This document shows positions 43,052-52,429 of a DNA stretch of 64,000 bases, in pieces. The notes below the pieces were generated by a model. The model had not been told where the DNA came from. It saw nothing but the letters and a program-made list of their open reading frames with translations, and searched no databases. The DNA is from Methylobacillus methanolivorans (GTDB lineage: Bacteria > Pseudomonadota > Gammaproteobacteria > Burkholderiales > Methylophilaceae): positions 310,001 to 374,000 of the forward strand of contig NZ_JBIWXY010000002.1 in assembly GCF_044751345.1 (NCBI RefSeq), written 5' to 3'. The translations under genes were made by a program, and so were the position numbers. Every line of letters starts with the position of its first letter. Within the stretch, counting starts at the first letter, position 1.

Positions 43052-44354
43052 GCTTTTGCTTGGGGTGTATGCGTACCAGAATGATGCGTGGCCCGTTCAT
43101 TTTCTTGACCACAATATCGAATTGCTCAAAGGCGATACTTTCGCCTTCTTTTGGGATATAGCCGAGTTTGGCGAGTATCAGCCCGCCAACGGAGTCCACT
43201 TCGTCATCGTTATCAATCTCGATACCCAGCGCCCGTTCCAGCGTGAAGATAGGCAGGCTACCTTTGCCGATCAGGGTGCCGTCATCAAGTTTTGTCCAGT
43301 CGTTCTGGCTCTGACGGAATTCATCGCGAATCTCGCCGACCAATGCGCCCAGCATATTGTCGAGGGTGATGAAGCCTTGTGGCTCCTGCCCTTTGCGCCC
43401 AACAATGGCGAAGTGGCTGGCCTTGCCTTCGCGGAAGCGGCGGAACAGCTCAATCGCTGGTAAATCCGGGGCGACAAACGGCGCTGGGTGCACAAAGCTG
43501 CTCAGGTCTTGCAAGTCATCTGCTTCAAACTTGGCGAGGAACAGGCTCTTGAGGTGGATGACGCCCTTGACCTTGCCATCCAGCTCTACAAAGGGATAGC
43601 GGCTGTAGCGGTGCTGGGAGATGATATGCAGATTCTCCTCGAAACTGTTCTTGGCAAACAGCGAAATGGCCTCGTTGAACGGGCGCATGAGGTCGGCGAC
43701 TTCCAGGTCGCTGAAATCCAGGGTGTGGGCGAGGATGTTCCACTCGTCCTTGGTGAGCTCCTCAGAAGCGCGGCTACTGCGCAAGATCAGCTTCAACTCA
43801 TCTGCTGAATAGTGCGCGTCGCTAGCATGCCCGGTGCTCAGGCCAAACTTGCGTAGTATCCAGTTCGAGCTGGCATTGAGAAGCCAGATAGCGGGGTACA
43901 TCAACCAGTAGAAGGCGTACAAAGGTGCCGCGGTCCAGAGGCCGATTACCTCTGACTGCCGGATAGCCATGGATTTGGGGGCAAGCTCACCCAGTACGAT
44001 ATGCAGGTAAGAGATGGTGAAAAATGCGACCACAAAGGAGATGCCATGCACGAGCTCTGGGGCGGTGACGCCAACACTGAACAGGAATGGCTCCAGCAAC
44101 TGGGCGAAAGCTGGCTCACCTACCCAACCTAGGCCTAGCGAGGCAAGGGTGATGCCGAGCTGGCAGGCTGAGAGGTAAGCATCTAGCTGGCTATGCACCT
44201 TGGCGAGGATGCGGCCACGCCAGCCGTGGGTCTTGGCAATCGCCTTGACGCGGGTTTGCCTGAGTTTGACCAGCCCGAACTCGGCTGCGACGAAGAAGCC
44301 GTTGAGCAGGACCAGGAAGAAGGCGAGCAGGATAAGTAATAAATTGCTTTCCAT
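43041..44354 (-). CDS. CorC/HlyC family membrane protein (CNNM and CBS domains)
   Basis: The 437 aa protein has an N-terminal CNNM/DUF21 domain with three or four helices (LLLILLAFFLVLLNGFFVAAEFGLVKLRQTRV, YLSACQLGITLASLGLGWVGEPA, YLHIVLGELAPKSMAIRQSE), a CBS pair (SLFAKNSFEENLHIISQHRYSRYPFVELDGKVKGVIHLK), and a C-terminal CorC_HlyC domain (TLIGKGSLPIFTLERALGIEI). Relatives act in magnesium/cobalt efflux; other functions have been proposed. It lies 12 bases after lipA in the cluster. Confidence 0.92.
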   Translation of the reverse strand: MESNLLLILLAFFLVLLNGFFVAAEFGLVKLRQTRVKAIAKTHGWRGRILAKVHSQLDAYLSACQLGITLASLGLGWVGEPAFAQLLEPFLFSVGVTAPELVHGISFVVAFFTISYLHIVLGELAPKSMAIRQSEVIGLWTAAPLYAFYWLMYPAIWLLNASSNWILRKFGLSTGHASDAHYSADELKLILRSSRASEELTKDEWNILAHTLDFSDLEVADLMRPFNEAISLFAKNSFEENLHIISQHRYSRYPFVELDGKVKGVIHLKSLFLAKFEADDLQDLSSFVHPAPFVAPDLPAIELFRRFREGKASHFAIVGRKGQEPQGFITLDNMLGALVGEIRDEFRQSQNDWTKLDDGTLIGKGSLPIFTLERALGIEIDNDDEVDSVGGLILAKLGYIPKEGESIAFEQFDIVVKKMNGPRIILVRIHPKQKHDD

Positions 44355-44366
44355 GATGTTGGAAGT

Positions 44367-45341
44367 TTAGAAACTGACTCCTGCTTGTTGTGCCTGGTTG
44401 TCGGCGTGATAGGAGGAGCGCACCATCGGGCCGCAAGCGGCGTGGGTGAAGCCCATGGCCAGGGCTTGTTGCTCGAACTCGGCAAAGCGTTGTGGTGTGA
44501 CAAAGCGCTTGACGGGCAAATGATGGGCGCTGGGTTGCAGGTACTGCCCTAGCGTCAGCATCGTGACGTTGTGTGCCCGCAGGTCACGCATGACGGCCAG
44601 GATCTCTTCGTCAGTTTCGCCCAAACCAAGCATTAGGCCAGATTTTGTTGGCACATCGGGATGCAGCTCGCCAAACTCTTTGAGCAAATCGAGAGAATTC
44701 TGGTAATCGGAGCCGGGGCGTGCCTCCTTGTACAGGCGTGGTACGGTTTCCAGGTTGTGGTTCATCACGTCAGGCGGTGCTGCCTTGAGGATATTGATGG
44801 CACGATCCAGGCGGCCACGGAAATCAGGCACCAGGATTTCTACCTTGATCTCAGGTGAGTGGGTACGCACTGAGGCAATGCAGTCGACAAAATGCTGTGC
44901 ACCACCATCACGCAGGTCGTCACGATCCACGCTGGTGATGACCACATACTTGAGGCGCATCTGGGCGATGGTACGCCCCAGATTCTCTGGCTCATTGACA
45001 TCTGGCGGCAGCGGCTTGCCGTGTGACACATCGCAAAATGGGCAACGGCGCGTGCAAATATCGCCCAAGATCATGAAGGTGGCGGTGCCGCCACTGAAAC
45101 ATTCACCAATGTTGGGGCAGGAGGCCTCTTCACAGACGGTGTGCAGGTTGTTATCGCGCAGCACCTGCTTGATTTCGCGGAAGCGTGCGCTATCCGGCAC
45201 TTTCATGCGTATCCATTCCGGCTTGCGCATGGCGGGCATAGGAATGATCTTGATCGGGATGCGCGCCATTTTCTCGGCGCTGGTTTCCTTGGTGCCTGCC
45301 ACCTTGCGGGGCGGGGCGATGCGTTCCGTGGTTTCTGTCAT
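44367..45341 (-). CDS. lipA: Lipoyl synthase
   Basis: LipA inserts two sulfurs into octanoyl groups on lipoyl domains. The 324 aa radical SAM enzyme has both cluster motifs: C-x4-C-x5-C in CEEASCPNIGEC and C-x3-C-x2-C in CTRRCPFCDVSHGKP. The C-terminal RSSY that ligates the auxiliary cluster is present (VRSSYHADNQA). Its ATG overlaps the lipB stop by four bases. Lipoate is needed for the pyruvate and 2-oxoglutarate dehydrogenases and the glycine cleavage system. Confidence 0.97.
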   Translation of the reverse strand: MTETTERIAPPRKVAGTKETSAEKMARIPIKIIPMPAMRKPEWIRMKVPDSARFREIKQVLRDNNLHTVCEEASCPNIGECFSGGTATFMILGDICTRRCPFCDVSHGKPLPPDVNEPENLGRTIAQMRLKYVVITSVDRDDLRDGGAQHFVDCIASVRTHSPEIKVEILVPDFRGRLDRAINILKAAPPDVMNHNLETVPRLYKEARPGSDYQNSLDLLKEFGELHPDVPTKSGLMLGLGETDEEILAVMRDLRAHNVTMLTLGQYLQPSAHHLPVKRFVTPQRFAEFEQQALAMGFTHAACGPMVRSSYHADNQAQQAGVSF

Positions 45342-45979
45342 AAAGTCGTCTCGTGCAAGCAGTCAGTATAGCCTAACTGCCGTGTCAAATTCTCAAGCAG
45401 CTTTTGTGCCGCAATGTTTGGGCTAAGGGTCAGCCCCAAGTCTTTTGCCTGGGTGACTTGCAGGCCTTGATAGCCACAAGGGTCAATCGCGAGAAAGGGT
45501 GCCAGGTCCATGTCAATATTGAGCGCCAGGCCATGATAGCTGCGCTGGTTCTTCAGGCGCAGGCCGAGAGAGGCAATCTTGGCACCTTGCACATAGACCC
45601 CGGGCGCATCTGCTTGAGCTTCGGCCTGGATTTGATACTCCGCCAGCAGGTCGATGATGGCATTTTCCATGGCGCTGACCAGTGAGCGCACGCTGATGGC
45701 GCGGCGCTTAAGGTCGATCAATAGGTAGATGACGACTTGGCCAGGCCCGTGATAGGTGATCTTGCCGCCCCTGTCCACTTCAATCAAGGGGATGTCGTCG
45801 CGGCTAGGTGGGCGCACCGCCTTGCGATTCAGTCCCAGCGTATACACCGGGGCATGCTCGGTGAGCCAGAGTTCATCCGCGCTATCCAGGGTGCGTGACA
45901 GGGTATAGGCCTGCATGGCTTGCCATGTCGCCATATAGTCGGTGCGTCCCAAGGTGCGGATAATCAGTGGTTGATGCAT
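45338..45979 (-). CDS. lipB: Octanoyltransferase LipB
   Basis: LipB moves the octanoyl group from acyl carrier protein to lipoyl domains. The 213 aa product has RGGKITYHGPGQVVIYLLIDL, GAKIASLGLRLKNQRSYHGLALNI (catalytic Lys) and the catalytic Cys in IDPCGYQGLQVT. An in-frame TTG lies five codons upstream at 45994; the ATG at 45979 (MHQPLIIRTLGR) gives the usual N-terminus. It is co-transcribed with lipA. Confidence 0.96.
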   Translation of the reverse strand: MHQPLIIRTLGRTDYMATWQAMQAYTLSRTLDSADELWLTEHAPVYTLGLNRKAVRPPSRDDIPLIEVDRGGKITYHGPGQVVIYLLIDLKRRAISVRSLVSAMENAIIDLLAEYQIQAEAQADAPGVYVQGAKIASLGLRLKNQRSYHGLALNIDMDLAPFLAIDPCGYQGLQVTQAKDLGLTLSPNIAAQKLLENLTRQLGYTDCLHETTL

Positions 45980-46030
45980 GTGGTCAAACGGCAAGGCAAG
46001 ATGGCGCTGTGCTGGGAATCACAAAAGCGA

Positions 46031-46324
46031 TCACAGAACGTATTTGACCTTGGGGTGCGAGGTGAGGGAGCGATAAATGTCATCCAGCTGAGGCTTGGAC
46101 TGTACGAGTACGGTACAAGTCAGGCTGACATATTTGCCGCCAGTGCTGGCACGCATCTCGATGCGAGTTGCGTCAAATTCGGGCAGGTGCTCCTGGATGA
46201 CATGCAGGATCAGGTTGGCAAATTCCTCATGAGCCTCGCCCATCACCTTGATGGGAAAGTCGCAAGGGAACTCGATCAGGGTTTCCTGATCGCTGGGTGC
46301 TTGATTGCTTGGGTCATGTGCCAT
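46031..46324 (-). CDS. ybeD: YbeD/DUF493 family protein
   Basis: The 97 aa protein reads LIEFPCDFPIKVMGEAHEEFANLILHVIQEHLPEFDATRIEMRASTGGKYVSLTCTVLVQSKPQLDDIYRSLTSHPKVKYVL in outline, an ACT-like fold found next to lipB in many proteobacteria. E. coli YbeD has an ACT-domain-like structure and unknown role; an involvement in lipoylation has been proposed from context. It is 51 bases upstream of lipB and 4 bases after the aminotransferase. Confidence 0.92.
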   Translation of the reverse strand: MAHDPSNQAPSDQETLIEFPCDFPIKVMGEAHEEFANLILHVIQEHLPEFDATRIEMRASTGGKYVSLTCTVLVQSKPQLDDIYRSLTSHPKVKYVL

Positions 46325-46328
46325 ATGT

Positions 46329-47195
46329 TTACCTTTTAGGCCTCATTACTTGGTTCTTGAATGCCTGATATAGCGCATACATGCGCTTGAATATCGGGCC
46401 GGGCTTGCCATCATTCACTGCTACGCCATCCAGCATCACCACGGCCAGCACCTCTTTCGTGGAGGAGGTGAGCCAGATTTCATCAGCTGATCGCAATTGT
46501 GCCTCGCTGACTGGGGCTATCCTGTGGGGTAGGTCGTGCGCTTGTGCCAACTCCAACACGACGTCATAGGTGATACCCGGGAGCATGTGCTGGTTCTTGG
46601 GTGGTGCCAGCAATACGCCATCCTTGACGACAAAGATGTTACTGCTACTGCCTTCAGTCAGGTAGCCATCGCGCAGCATCAGGGTTTCTGCCACATCGTG
46701 ATCCACGGCTTCCTGCCGCAACAATACATTGGCAAGCAGGGAGATGGCTTTTATATTGCAGCGCTGCCAGCGAATATCAAGTGCCGTGATGGCGCTAACA
46801 CCAGACTCGATGAGTGCAGGTGATGGTGTTACCAGTGGCATGCTCATGAGCAAAACAGTGGGGGCGACTTCCGGATTTGGAAATGCCTGGTCGCGCGGTG
46901 CTACGCCGCGCGTGACTTGAATGTAGAGTGATTGGTCATCCAAATGCCGATTGGCGTTAATGAGTTTGATGACGACATTGCGCCAAGCTTCCATATCAAG
47001 CGGGTTATGGATGCGAATGGCCTCTAGGCTGAGTGCCAGCCTGCCAAGGTGTTCATCCAGACGGAACGGCTGTGCCGAGTACACTGGAATGACTTCATAC
47101 ACCCCGTCGCCAAAGATAAAGCCACGATCCAGTACCGGGATCGTGGCTTGTTCCAGTGGCAGGAATGAGCCGTTTAAATAGACGGTGTCACTCAT
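46329..47195 (-). CDS. dat: D-amino-acid transaminase (class IV)
   Basis: The 288 aa PLP enzyme has the class IV signature: GFIFGDGVYEVIPVY, the catalytic Lys in RCNIKAISLLANVLLRQEA, and ETLMLRDGYLTEGSSSNIFVVKDGVLLAPP. Substrate residues favour D-alanine/D-glutamate transamination (D-amino-acid transaminase). It supplies or recycles D-amino acids for peptidoglycan, which fits the neighbouring dacA. A branched-chain or aminodeoxychorismate-lyase-like role is possible but less likely in this context. Confidence 0.85.
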   Translation of the reverse strand: MSDTVYLNGSFLPLEQATIPVLDRGFIFGDGVYEVIPVYSAQPFRLDEHLGRLALSLEAIRIHNPLDMEAWRNVVIKLINANRHLDDQSLYIQVTRGVAPRDQAFPNPEVAPTVLLMSMPLVTPSPALIESGVSAITALDIRWQRCNIKAISLLANVLLRQEAVDHDVAETLMLRDGYLTEGSSSNIFVVKDGVLLAPPKNQHMLPGITYDVVLELAQAHDLPHRIAPVSEAQLRSADEIWLTSSTKEVLAVVMLDGVAVNDGKPGPIFKRMYALYQAFKNQVMRPKR

Positions 47196-47206
47196 GCGTG
47201 TGGCGA

Positions 47207-48364
47207 TTATTCAAACCAGAGCTTGATCGTATCCAGCAGGCGGCCAAAGATACCAGCGACTTCTACGTTCTTGGCAGCCACCAGCTTGTGCTCGGCAATC
47301 ACCTTGTCATCCAGGATGAACTGGATGGTGCCGACTTGCTGGCCTGCGCTCACCGGTGCCACCAGGGGTTGCTGGCTGACAACCTTGGCTTTGACGCGGG
47401 CATACTCGCCCTTTGGCAGGGTGATGGAGACATTCTTGGCAACGGTGGCGACCAGGTTGTTTTCAGCGCCCTTCCATACCTTGAGTGTGCTGACTTCAGC
47501 ACCACGCTTGTACACCAGCTTGGATTCGTAGAACTGGAAGCCGTAGTTAAGCAGCTTCTGGCTTTCGGTAGCACGTGCGGAGTCGGAGGGAGCGCCGAGT
47601 ACAACTGAGATCATGCGGGTATCACCACGCTTGGCCGAGGTGACCAGGCAGTAGCCGGCACTCTTGGTATGGCCAGTCTTCATGCCATCCACATAAGGGT
47701 CTAGCCACAGCAGGCGGTTACGGTTGGGCTGGCTGATCTTGTTGTAGGTATATTCCTTGACCGAATAGAGACGCTGGTACTGATCAGGGAAATCACGGAT
47801 CAGTGCTGCTGCCAGCAGGGCGAGATCGTGCGCTGTTGTGTAATGCTGAGGGTCAGGCAGGCCAGTGGCGTTCATGTAATGGCTGTCGCGCATGCCTAAG
47901 CGGGCGGCTTCCTTGTTCATGAGTTCGGCAAAGCCTTCCTCTGAGCCAGCAATGCCTTCTGCCAGGGTGATGGATGCATCGTTGCCAGACTGGATGATCA
48001 TGCCGTGCAGCAACTCATCGACCGTGACCGGCTTGTTGGGTTCGATGAACATCTTGGAGCCTTCCACCTTCCATGCCTTGACGCTCACCGGCAAAGTCTG
48101 CGTCAGGGTCAAGTGCCCATTCTTCAGTGCCTTGAATGCCAGGTAGGCAGTCATGATCTTGGTGAGCGATGCTGGCTCGACGCGTGAAGCACCATCCTGC
48201 TGTGCAATCACACGCTCGCTATTGAAGTCATACAGCTGGTAAGACTTGACGGCTAGCGCTGGAGGTTGGGGAATATCTGCGGCCTGTGCCCAAAAGGCAT
48301 GGCTTGCAAATGCAGTCACTGCAGCGATCACGATCACTGGCTTGTGGAGGGAAAGATAGGACAT
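47207..48364 (-). CDS. dacA: D-alanyl-D-alanine carboxypeptidase (PBP5/6 type)
   Basis: The 385 aa product has a signal peptide (VIVIAAVTAFASHAFWAQA) and the serine peptidase motifs SLTK (Ser near residue 67), SGN in IIQSGNDASI, and KTG in DGMKTGHTKSAGYC. The C-terminal domain ends in an amphipathic helix (FGRLLDTIKLWFE) that anchors it to the inner membrane. It trims the terminal D-Ala of pentapeptides. The gene is 51 bases after rlpA and 11 bases before the aminotransferase. Confidence 0.96.
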   Translation of the reverse strand: MSYLSLHKPVIVIAAVTAFASHAFWAQAADIPQPPALAVKSYQLYDFNSERVIAQQDGASRVEPASLTKIMTAYLAFKALKNGHLTLTQTLPVSVKAWKVEGSKMFIEPNKPVTVDELLHGMIIQSGNDASITLAEGIAGSEEGFAELMNKEAARLGMRDSHYMNATGLPDPQHYTTAHDLALLAAALIRDFPDQYQRLYSVKEYTYNKISQPNRNRLLWLDPYVDGMKTGHTKSAGYCLVTSAKRGDTRMISVVLGAPSDSARATESQKLLNYGFQFYESKLVYKRGAEVSTLKVWKGAENNLVATVAKNVSITLPKGEYARVKAKVVSQQPLVAPVSAGQQVGTIQFILDDKVIAEHKLVAAKNVEVAGIFGRLLDTIKLWFE

Positions 48365-48415
48365 AGAATTTCTTTAACTCATTAATCTAGGGTTCAAGTC
48401 GGGGGGTAGCGCAAC

Positions 48416-49354
48416 TTATTGATATACCACAATAGCGTTGGTATTAAGCGTTTGCTTGATTTTTGCCGCAGCAGCTTCGGCCTGCTGACGGCTGCTATAT
48501 GGCCCAAGACGCACGCGATAAGTTCCAGCATTATACCAATTCTCTACCTGGACATTCTCGGCAAGCTTGTTTTGCTGCAAGGACTCGACCAGCTTATCCC
48601 CGTTAGCCTTGACCGAAAAGGCACCTACCTGCACATAAGCACCTGTGATGATCTGGTTGGTCACAGGCTCGTTCATGGCATTCGTCAGGCTACCATTGCT
48701 GTTTGATTCTGCTGGGGCTGGGACGGCAGGAGCTGGTGCCGCACTGACGCTGCTGCCTCTAATGGGCTTGCCATTTTCATCGAGGGCTTCTACATCAACG
48801 ATGCCACTGCCTTTTTCAATCAGACGTAGCTTATAGGCAGCAGCATAGGAAAGATCAATCAACCTGTCATCATGGAAAGGCCCGCGATCATTAATGCGCA
48901 CGATCACAGAGCGGCCATTTTCCGGGTTAGTGACGCGAACGTAGCTGGGCAATGGCAGGATGGTATGTGCGCCGGTCATGGCATACATGTCATACACTTC
49001 GCCACTGGAGGTTTTCTGTCCGTGATAACGCTTGCCGTACCATGAGGCAACACCACGCTGCTTGTAAGGCGTATGGTCAGTCAGTGGAGTATAGCGGCGA
49101 CCTAGTGCGCTATAGGGGCGATTGGCACGTGGCAAGGGCGTTTCTGCCCGTGGTACTGCATCGGGGATGCTGTCGATATTGGCGGGTGGATTGTCGCCAG
49201 GGCCATCATCCAGATAGTAGCCGCCTTTTTTTGGGGTGGGTTTTTGCGTCGTGGTTGCAGGTTTGCCTGCGTCTGGTTTGACACTGGTACCTCCACCACA
49301 GGCCACCAGGGTGAGGGCAATCATGCCAGGAATCAGGTTGCGTATCAGCTTCAT
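48416..49354 (-). CDS. rlpA: Septal ring lytic transglycosylase RlpA (lipoprotein)
   Basis: The 312 aa protein has a lipobox (IALTLVACGGG), a double-psi beta-barrel RlpA domain (YKQRGVASWYGKRYHGQKTSSGEVYDMYAMTGAHTILPLPSYVRVTNPENGRSVIVRINDRGPFHDDRLIDLSYAAAYKL in outline), and a C-terminal SPOR domain (YVQVGAFSVKANGDKLVESL, VRLGPYSSRQQAEAAAAKI) that binds denuded septal glycan. The Pro/Ala linker separates the domains. It lies 45 bases after rodA and is co-transcribed with the elongasome genes. Confidence 0.94.
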   Translation of the reverse strand: MKLIRNLIPGMIALTLVACGGGTSVKPDAGKPATTTQKPTPKKGGYYLDDGPGDNPPANIDSIPDAVPRAETPLPRANRPYSALGRRYTPLTDHTPYKQRGVASWYGKRYHGQKTSSGEVYDMYAMTGAHTILPLPSYVRVTNPENGRSVIVRINDRGPFHDDRLIDLSYAAAYKLRLIEKGSGIVDVEALDENGKPIRGSSVSAAPAPAVPAPAESNSNGSLTNAMNEPVTNQIITGAYVQVGAFSVKANGDKLVESLQQNKLAENVQVENWYNAGTYRVRLGPYSSRQQAEAAAAKIKQTLNTNAIVVYQ

Positions 49355-49399
49355 TGGGTCATACAGGCCTGGGAACTGCCTGCTTCGCTCCTTTCTTGA

Positions 49400-50494
49400 C
49401 TACGAGGTAACAAGCTTTTTGTGCGTATGGATGCTCATGAGTATGCCAAAGCCAACCAACAGGGTGACCAGCGAGGTGCCGCCATAACTGATGAGTGGCA
49501 AGGGTACACCAACTACGGGCAATATACCGCTGACCATGCCAATGTTAACAAATACATAGGTGAAGAAGGTCAGCGTGATGCTGCCAGCCAACAGGCGGCT
49601 GAAAGTGCCTTGCGCTTGCGCAGCGATCACGAGGCCACGCCCGATGATGATGGTGAATAGTAAAATCAGCAGCACATTGCCTAGTAGGCCGAATTCCTCA
49701 CCAAACACGGCAAAAATAAAGTCTGTGGTGCGCTCTGGTAGGAAATCCAGCTGTGACTGCGTGCCATTGAGCCAGCCTTTGCCAGCGAGCCCACCAGAGC
49801 CTAGCGCAATACTGGCCTGGATGGTGTGGTAACCCGCTCCTAGCGGGTCTTGATAAGGGTCAAACAGGATTTCGATGCGTCGTCGCTGGTAATCATGCAG
49901 CATGGTCCAGAGTATGGGGGCCATGATGGCCACGCTGGCAGCAGCGCCTATCAACAGGCGCCAGCTCAGGCCAGCGAGAAACAGCACATAAAAGCCCGAG
50001 GCTGCGATCATCAGCGAGGTGCCTAGGTCAGGCTGCTTCATGATCAGGCCAACCGGGATGGCAAGCAGTACGGCACCGATGGCATGATCCTTGAACGTTG
50101 CTGCAGATTCTCGCCGGGCAAAGTACCAGGCCAATAACAGAGGCACGGCAATTTTCATGAGTTCCGAAGGCTGGATCTTGGCGACGCCGATATGTAGCCA
50201 GCGCCGGGCACCATGGCTGATTTCACCAAACAGCGCCACGCTGATCAAGAGCAATACCCCTAGCGCATAGGCTGGGAGCGCAATGCGTTCGAGGATTTGC
50301 GGCGGTATATTTGCTGCAATCCACATCAGGCTGAGGGCGACCGTGATATTGATCAGCTGGTTACTGATTTTGCCCATGCTTTGGCCGGATGCGCTGTAAA
50401 GTACGCACAATGCCACTACGATGGTGATAATCAGGCAACTCATGAGAAAGCCATCGATATGCTTCACCAGGCGGTTGAGTAGTTTATTCATCAT
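49400..50494 (-). CDS. rodA: Rod-shape protein RodA (SEDS glycosyltransferase)
   Basis: RodA polymerises peptidoglycan with PBP2 in cell elongation. The 364 aa product has about ten membrane helices and the SEDS motifs: ISHGARRWLHIGVAKIQPSELMKIAVP, PDLGTSLMIAASGFYVLFLAGL, ALGSGGLAGKGWLNGTQSQLDFLPERTTDFIFAVFGEEFGLLGN and VPLPLISYGGTSLVTLLVGFGI. The frame is open to 50536, but the ATG pair at 50494/50491 gives the usual N-terminus, overlapping mrdA by 8 to 11 bases. Confidence 0.95.
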   Translation of the reverse strand: MMNKLLNRLVKHIDGFLMSCLIITIVVALCVLYSASGQSMGKISNQLINITVALSLMWIAANIPPQILERIALPAYALGVLLLISVALFGEISHGARRWLHIGVAKIQPSELMKIAVPLLLAWYFARRESAATFKDHAIGAVLLAIPVGLIMKQPDLGTSLMIAASGFYVLFLAGLSWRLLIGAAASVAIMAPILWTMLHDYQRRRIEILFDPYQDPLGAGYHTIQASIALGSGGLAGKGWLNGTQSQLDFLPERTTDFIFAVFGEEFGLLGNVLLILLFTIIIGRGLVIAAQAQGTFSRLLAGSITLTFFTYVFVNIGMVSGILPVVGVPLPLISYGGTSLVTLLVGFGILMSIHTHKKLVTS

Positions 50495-52421
50495 GGCTGT
50501 GACCCTCTGGCGTGACAGGTGCGCCCACACTGGCATCTTCTACGGCTGGTTTTGCTGATGGCGGTTCCTTGCCCAGCAAATAGTAATCCATCACGCGCCT
50601 GGCAATCGGCCCCGCTGTGGAGCCGCCATGGCGGCCATTTTCCACGATGACGGCAATGGCAATCTTAGGGTCTTCCGCTGGCGCATAGGTGATAAACAGG
50701 GCATGGTCGAGGTGGCGTTCTGCCATCTTGCTTTCATTGTATTTTTCGTTTTGCTTGATGCCGACGACCTGGGCGGTCCCGGTCTTGGATGCCATGAGAT
50801 ATGGACTGTCTGCACCTAGCCGGGCGGCCGTGCCTCCTGGCAATGTCACGTCCATCATGCCTAGCTTAACGATCTCGATATTTCTTGGGTTCAGGTTGAC
50901 CTGATCCACCACCTCAGACGCAATGGAGTGGACGTGACCGCCCTTGCTTTCCTGAATGGCTGATACCAAGTGTGGCTTCATTGCCTTGCCGTTGTTGGCG
51001 AGGATGGCCGTTGCTTGCGCCAGCTGCATGGGGGTGACCAACGTATAGCCTTGGCCAATCCCTACAATGACGGTTTCACCCGGAAACCACTTCTGCTTGA
51101 AGCGGCGAGCTTTCCATTCTGGTGTTGGTAGCAGGCCGCCCATCTCTCCCTTGATGTCAATACCAGATGGCTTACCAAAGCCAAAGTGGCTGACGAAGGA
51201 GGTGAGTCTCTCTATGCCCAGCTCCATCGCCAAGCCGTAGAAGAAGGTATCGCAGGAAACAGCAATTGCCTTGCGCATATCCACAGTGCCGTGGCCACTG
51301 GGTTTCCAGTCGCGATAACGGTGCGTATTGCCGGGCAGCATGAAAAAACCGGGGTCGCTGATGCTGAAAGGGGGTGTGCGCTTACCGTTTTCCAGCCCTG
51401 CCATGGCAACAAACGGTTTGAAGGTCGAGCCAGGAGGGTAAACCCCGCGCAACGGACGGTTGATCAGCGGCTTATCCAGTGATTCATTGAGCTCTTTCCA
51501 GCTTTCGCTGTCGATACCGTCAACAAATAGATTGGGGTCGTAGCCCGGTTGACTCACATAGGCCAGCACTTCGCCCGTGTTTGGCTGAATCGCAACCAGT
51601 GCGCCACGGTAATCGCCAAAAGCTTCTTCTGCGATGCGTTGCAGTTTGCTGTCGATGGATAAAATCAGGTTGTTGCCCGGAATCGGCGGTGTGCTGGATA
51701 GCACGCGTACCGCATGTCCGCCAGCGTCGATTTCCACCTGCTGAAAGCCCGTGATGCCGTGCAGTTGTGATTCGTAGAATTGTTCCAGGCCGCTTTTACC
51801 AATATGGTCAGAGCCTTTGTAATTCGAGAGGTCGCCTGATTCCTTGAGGTTTTCCAGGTCGCGATCATTGATGCGGCCTATGTAGCCGATGATATGGGAG
51901 CCGGATTTTTCTTGTGGGTATTGGCGGAACAGGCGCGAGCGAATCTCTACCCCAGGCAAGCGGAAGCGGTTGACCGCGATTTTGGCAGCCTCATCTTCGT
52001 TGAGGTGGGTGCGGATGGGCACACTTTCAAAGCTATGTGTCTGGGCACGAAGTTTCTTGAAGCGCTTGCGGTCATTGGCGCTGACTTCAATTAACTTGGC
52101 AAGGTCGTCTATGGTGTCCTCGACATTGTTGGCGACTTTCGCAGGCGTGATTTCCAAGGTGTAGACAAAGGAATTCTGTGCCAGGACGACGCCATTCCGA
52201 TCCAGGATCAGGCCGCGGTTAGGGACAATCGGCACCAGTGAGATGCGGTTGTTTTCTGCCATGGTCTGGTAATGATCGTACTTGGCATATTGCAAGTAGA
52301 CGAAGCGGCTGATCAAGATGCCGAAGCAGGTGAGCACCAGCAAGGCGCCAGCGGCCAGCCTAGCGCGGAAATCGTGCTGTTCTTTTTGGTAATTCTTGAG
52401 TTCGGAACGACGGGATCTCAT
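50484..52421 (-). CDS. mrdA: Penicillin-binding protein 2 (MrdA)
   Basis: This elongasome transpeptidase has 645 aa with one N-terminal helix (FRARLAAGALLVLTCFGILISRFVYLQ), a pedestal domain with RGLILDRNGVVLAQN, and the transpeptidase motifs: active-site Ser in PGSTFKPFVAMAGLE, SCDTFFYGLAMELG, and SKTGTAQVVG. The C-terminal tail is acidic and short. It works with RodA, encoded downstream with overlap. The mreD gene ends 8 bases upstream. All catalytic residues are present. Confidence 0.97.
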   Translation of the reverse strand: MRSRRSELKNYQKEQHDFRARLAAGALLVLTCFGILISRFVYLQYAKYDHYQTMAENNRISLVPIVPNRGLILDRNGVVLAQNSFVYTLEITPAKVANNVEDTIDDLAKLIEVSANDRKRFKKLRAQTHSFESVPIRTHLNEDEAAKIAVNRFRLPGVEIRSRLFRQYPQEKSGSHIIGYIGRINDRDLENLKESGDLSNYKGSDHIGKSGLEQFYESQLHGITGFQQVEIDAGGHAVRVLSSTPPIPGNNLILSIDSKLQRIAEEAFGDYRGALVAIQPNTGEVLAYVSQPGYDPNLFVDGIDSESWKELNESLDKPLINRPLRGVYPPGSTFKPFVAMAGLENGKRTPPFSISDPGFFMLPGNTHRYRDWKPSGHGTVDMRKAIAVSCDTFFYGLAMELGIERLTSFVSHFGFGKPSGIDIKGEMGGLLPTPEWKARRFKQKWFPGETVIVGIGQGYTLVTPMQLAQATAILANNGKAMKPHLVSAIQESKGGHVHSIASEVVDQVNLNPRNIEIVKLGMMDVTLPGGTAARLGADSPYLMASKTGTAQVVGIKQNEKYNESKMAERHLDHALFITYAPAEDPKIAIAVIVENGRHGGSTAGPIARRVMDYYLLGKEPPSAKPAVEDASVGAPVTPEGHSHDE

Positions 52422-52429
52422 GGGCAGGA